The notes beneath the pieces are model-generated. The model was given only the letters and a program-made list of their open reading frames with translations. It had not been told where the DNA came from and did not search any database. The position numbers and the translations under genes were made by a program. Shown one piece after another: positions 59,031 through 64,000 of a stretch of 64,000 bases of DNA (within the stretch, counting starts at the first letter, position 1; every line of letters begins with the position of its first letter). The stretch is taken from assembly GCF_041296385.1 (NCBI RefSeq), contig NC_091015.1, forward strand, positions 88,210,004 to 88,274,003, read 5' to 3'. This DNA comes from Aphelocoma coerulescens (taxonomy: Eukaryota > Chordata > Aves > Passeriformes > Corvidae).

Positions 59031-62000
59031 AGTCCAAGAATGTAGGCAAAAAGCACTAAGAATACAGAAGTTGTAAAAGGTGTAACAGGGGTATAAAAGA
59101 AAAGGCAAAAATCTTCATGGCATCATTTGAAAGCATTTAAAAGAATTTATTAGGACAGTATATCCTCTGAGTTCAAACTGTAGATTTTCCCATATGCAGG
59201 AGAATGTTCTTCACTAAGAAAGATTTTTTCCAGTGTAAGAGTTCCTAATCAAAATTAAGAAATTATTGCTGGCACAAGTGGGAAACCCCTACTGATTCTA
59301 AAGCAGCTACTCTGCACCATTTTGACTTCATGGACAATTATGTATTAGAAGTTTTCTTATAGAAACAGCAGAGCTACTCAATTACAGCAGAAAAATAGCC
59401 ATGGCATTTGTGCAAATGTGAAATTCCTTAAAATACTCATGCTTCATTTTAATTTTCAGTTTCCTGAGGGTTACCACAACTAATTGTTAGCAAATACATG
59501 TCCTAGATCCAGGAAATGTATAGTACTTTATAGTTGTCTCTTGACTTAGATCTATTTATTTTTCAATATTTGATTTAATTTACAGTAGCTGAGTTTTAGG
59601 AAGTCAGAATTTTATTTCACACTCACACTGTTGGTTTACTTAAATCTTGTGTCATAAGATGCAGTTCTAAATTTCTCCATGAGAGTTTCATTGGTGGAAA
59701 TATACAACTCACAAAGCTTCTTTCTTTAATTATTGAATGTTGTATATTAGAGCATCACTGTGACCCTGTAGCAGATAATGGGCTTCACTTTTATGCCAAA
59801 CTTTCTCCAGTAAGACAAGATGGTAAAAGACTCTGGACAGTCTAAAATGTAGGACAGGAAGTAGAGGGAGAGAGATTTTAACTTAATTGCGTGTTCCTAA
59901 GAGGAAGCAAATGGCCCAACTAGGTATAATTTCTGTGCATCCTATTCCTGACCTCAAAACACGGATTCAAATACGTATTTTGCTCTTCACCTGTGATTTT
60001 ATTAACATTTTGGTATAAACAAAATGTAATCATTGTCCAGATTCTAAGGAGCTGTAACAGCAACCTTGCTCATATAAGACACTCTTCCCTGATATGAGCT
60101 CCCATCACCAGTAACACCTGAAGAGTGAAAAACTCATCAACTAGATTACTATATTGACAACTTAGTCCTAATCGTACTAAGAAGCTTTTTGCCTAAAAAT
60201 AACAGATAAGATTCTTTACTGGTGTCAATCAGCATAACTTCATTACCTTGTTATGAAGTATCTGGATTTATACTGTATCAAGACTGACAATATGAGGTCC
60301 TGCTCACCCTCATCATGTATGTACTTTAAGAAGGTCTTATGGAGTGGGGACAAGAAAAATATTTGATAGTTCCAAACATGGCAGGTGATAATAAGGGGAA
60401 TATCTGCGCTAGAAAAACTCCTGTCCACCTTGTTTGGAACTCCCCATTCATCCTACTACCATGGATTTTCACATCTTCTTTCCTGGTACATGAGATAATT
60501 TGTTTTTAATTACATATTAGATATGTAGATACATGTAAATTTCTTTAGTTGTGCTGTTTCATATTACTTCAGGTTATCCTAGAGATTTAGAAAACAGAGC
60601 AACACATTCAGAAAAATGATTGTTATCTGCTTGTTACAGTAGATTAAACTTACAGGATAATCTTCCTATACAGACATATAAAGAAAACACTGGGTAAAAA
60701 AAGTTTCTGTGCTTCATTCGATTTAAGAAGAATGCTGAAAAGAATTCTGAATGAAAATGTGTATACTGCTCTGAATTGTTGTTTCATTTGGTCATTATAA
60801 TTAGAAACAGGGTATTTTTTTATAGCCTGTAATGTGGTGTTCAGGAGCAATTAGACCAAGAATAATAAGCCTGACAATAGGTAGATAAACAAAGTGAGTG
60901 GTTGGATCTTAAATAAACAGCCTTCTTCCTTACGAACTTTCAAAACCATTCTTAGTCCTCCTAAATGTTAGTAGAGTAGGGAATCAGTTGGGTTTTTGTC
61001 ATTTATATACAAAAATTATGGTAATAGCATAATTTAAGGTCAGCCATGTTAAGGAAGACAGCTTTTCTTGTTGTTATTGAAAGTTTGTTTACTAATGATT
61101 GATTTACAAGTATATTTTAATAAGTTTCAATGAATCTTCATGTCATTATTTAGAATATACACTTAGAACAATCACTGACACTGTAAATCAAGGTAGGTAG
61201 GCCTATTATCTTTTGTCTGTATTGTCCTACTGTGAATTTTTTATATGAAATGGAGAAATTAAAAGTAATTTCAGAAAATTTTATGGGCTTTAGAAAGGAC
61301 AGACCAAGGGTATTGAGATCCACTTTTTTAAGTGATTCCAGGTCCACAGAAGGCAAGAATTTGCACAAGATAGAACCCCAGAGAAGGAAAAAACCCCTCT
61401 GACACTGCTATTGATCTGTTTTCTTGCACTTTTTTTATTAAGCTTATTGATGACTGAGCAAGTAAGATGACTCTTAAGTTGGTAGGTTTTGTTATTTTCT
61501 CATAGAGAAAATTGAAACCTGAGGGTACAAAACAATGACTGTTGCATTTTTGAGTAATTTTAAATAAGAATGATAAATAGGAAAAAGAAGAAAAGGAAAG
61601 AGAACGTTTTTTCCCTCCTTTTTTTTTACAGAATCCAGCATGGAAGTTTGTAATATATGGTGCTTGAAATTATGGTACTTGTGATTTGATTCATAAAGTT
61701 GTATAACTTCCTTCACTGTGGGTGGCTAAGTTACAGACTTTCCAGGCCAAAAAATAAATGTATGCATAATTACTCCTAAGAAAGTCTTGCTCCAGTAAGA
61801 GCTCTTAAGAGCCAGAGCTAGTATTTTCAAATTTGTGATTTGTCTAAATTCAGAATAATTTCAAATTTAGACAATGCTTGTTTCAAGTCAAGAGGTGTTC
61901 AATGCTAATATGTACCGCAGCAGTTGAGCACTTCATTGAATTCACTCAAATTAGAAAGACAAACAGCTGTTTAAAATTGAGTCATGTCATATTTTATGTT

Positions 62001-64000
62001 CTGTGTGACCTTATTGAGAAATTTCTTAATTTATTGTAGTGTTAGAGTGCCTCTTTTCAACAAGTTACACCAGTAATTCAGTAATCCAGTAATCATTTTC
62101 TTGATAGCAGTGTACTGAAACAAATGAACAACAAAGACTTCTGTTTTCAACCAACTGTAAGATTTATTGTGCTTCCAGGTAGAGATTTATCTTTTCTCTG
62201 AATAGATCAATATCTGACTTCCAGGTCAATAATTCCTGATTGAATCTCAACAGAAGTCAATAGCTACCTATTATGTCACCTAATACACAAAGATTTTGTG
62301 GATGTTGGGTCTAAGAAAGAAAATAACATTTGTGAACATGTGTCAGATCCTTTATAATGGGATTCCTTTAAATTGTATTTATATATCACCATCATTTTTG
62401 TGTGCATCAGAAAATTTTGAAAATTGTGGTTCACCTTAAGCTACTATAGACACATTTTCAGCGTTCAAAAGTATCTGTTATCTGCCATGGGTCCTAAGCC
62501 AGCCTTCAGTTTATCCAGAGTACCGTTCTTAGATATTTTTTGTCTTGTGCAGATATTTTTTACTGTGCAAATAGATTAGGATTTTTATATAAGTACTGAG
62601 GTTTCAAAGAATTTATGATTTTTGTTCATTAATTTTACACTTTCAGAAAACATTATGATAATATTTTTTTCCTAGAATTTTTCTTTCAAGGACTTTTCAG
62701 GAAACCAATTACTCATATTTTTAAGGTATTTGTTGTATCATCTATACATATCTATGTATTTACACTCTGATACACTAAATCTAGCACTAAAGCACTTTCC
62801 ACAATTATGAGATTTTTTTGCTGATTGTATTCTGCTGGTTCTTGAATTCAATAGTTTTTCTTTAAACAGATATTAGCTTGTATGGACACTGTCATAGCAC
62901 ATCAAGCAGAATTGTTTTCATTATAATCTATGTACCTGGGATACATGGAAAAAATTGTTCACTTTCCATATTGACACCAGTCTCAATGTACTTCATTCAC
63001 ACTTTGCAAATAAGCATACTGAAGTGCTCAGTAAGATTGCACTCTAACTGACTTATAAAAGTTATATATTATGCTATACTGCTATAAGGTCCTTAGCACG
63101 TTATAAAAGGGTCAGTGAAGCATTGCAGTTCAGTAGAATGCTCGTGGGTATGTAAGGAGGAAGTATCACAGGGAGAAAAGAACCACAGTGTAAATGCTTG
63201 GTATGTTGGCTAAGTTTTCTCTCTAATAGATAATCTGAGTTATATATCTTGACCTTGTCAGTCAGTTGTAATTAAATTACTCAGCACATGAAAATTTGGC
63301 CAGATGTGGAAACTTTTCAAGACTGTATGTTGAATTCAGTTTTTTTATTACCTGGGCACAATTTTAAACCTTTTATAAAGGGGGAACTTATGCCTAAGAG
63401 TCATTGTCTCCCTTCTTGACCTCTTCTGAAGATGATCTACTTTGAAAAGAAACCAAAATATTATTCAGCATAATGGGAAACTTTGTTAATTATCTCCAAT
63501 TATTTAGATGCATTATTATGTACTTATTAAAGATAAAAAGTTTAATTCACATAAAAGGCTTATTTACTAATAGTAGGTGGTAAATATGAAGTAAAGTCTG
63601 TGGCTCCATCTTTATTTTCTTTCATTATAAAGAAAGTGCTAAGGAGCTTTTGATTATGACTGGAATATTAGCAACTTTAACCTTCAACTGCCTCTTCTTT
63701 TGTTGTTTTCATTCAAGCTATAGATTAAATATATTTTTGTGTAGGCCAGAACATGTGACATTGCAATAAGAAATGTTCAATACTAGTGGTCTATTCTATT
63801 TTAAGAGAGCAGGATTTCCAAGCCTGTGAATATAAGTAGCTAGTTTTCAGATAGTTTTAAGCTCTTTCTTGTCAAATGTGATTTCATTTGAGAAGACTCA
63901 CGTACTTAATTCCCATCTGCTGTGTTCAGAGGTTACTGAATGCATCCCCTTTTTACTTAATTGTTTTGTTTGTCACGTGTCATTAGGTTGTTCCTCCTCA
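59031..64000. other. Intronic sequence without recognised features to the window end
   Basis: About 5 kb of AT-rich DNA. Minus-strand frames of up to 74 codons look random. No cadherin exon, CR1 or LTR was recognised. Confidence 0.55.

Larger units (their letters stand above)
10903..64000 (+). other. CDH18: Long cadherin intron, 3' end not in the window
   Basis: After the GTGGGT donor I find no sequence that encodes the expected next exon, which in this family is about 168 bp and carries a DRE motif and a DVNDNPP linker. The intron therefore appears to extend for at least 53 kb. Very large introns are typical of CDH18 in other vertebrates. All repeats and the cold shock ORF below lie inside it. 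A short, divergent exon could have been missed by eye. Confidence 0.7.

Noticed and set aside
1..64000. Bacterial-type features (operons, CRISPR arrays, attachment sites, riboswitches) and tRNA/rRNA genes
   Set aside because: The window is vertebrate intronic DNA. No regular spacer array, tRNA cloverleaf boxes or rRNA core motifs were seen.

Overview
The window looks like nuclear DNA from a bird. It is AT-rich and almost entirely non-coding, it carries many decayed CR1 LINE copies of the avian type, and it has avian ERVL-like LTR sequence. The two clear exons encode a vertebrate type II classical cadherin. Bird is well supported; I cannot name the order or species from sequence alone.

The host gene lies on the + strand. 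Two exons, 3910-4204 (295 bp) and 10783-10902 (120 bp), have perfect AG/GT splice borders and compatible phases (0 to 1, then 1 to 1). They encode the end of cadherin repeat EC1, the calcium-binding EC1-EC2 linker and the start of EC2. The peptide agrees best with my recollection of cadherin-18 (CDH18). The next expected type II cadherin exon was not found, so the second intron probably runs at least 53 kb to the end of the window. Everything else is therefore read as intronic DNA of this gene.

The most unusual part is 13.18-14.94 kb. A 290-bp LTR-like segment is followed by a leader, a CpG-rich GC island, and then an abruptly AT-rich intact 190-codon ORF. That ORF encodes a Y-box type cold shock domain with an unfamiliar proline/aromatic C-terminal tail. 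A purine-rich tract overlaps and follows its stop codon. This could be a Y-box retrocopy beside an LTR, or an LTR element that carries a captured cold shock gene.

The rest is repeat-laden. CR1 fragments on the + strand lie at 6.74, 18.55, 34.95, 37.13, 43.49, 44.2 and 50.1 kb. Minus-strand CR1 copies lie at 29.4-32.4 kb (a long copy with ORF1, endonuclease and 3' end but no reverse transcriptase core), at 38.4 and 39.7-40.76 kb (the latter an ancient, amniote-type CR1), and at 51.5/52.2 kb (one copy split by about 0.55 kb of other DNA). LTRs lie at 20.5-21.1 kb (ERVL type) and about 58.6-59.0 kb (less certain). There is a 0.2-kb AATAT-type satellite at 5.24 kb, several TA-type microsatellites and a fresh 47-bp duplication at 18.88 kb. 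No tRNA, rRNA, CRISPR array or bacterial feature was seen.
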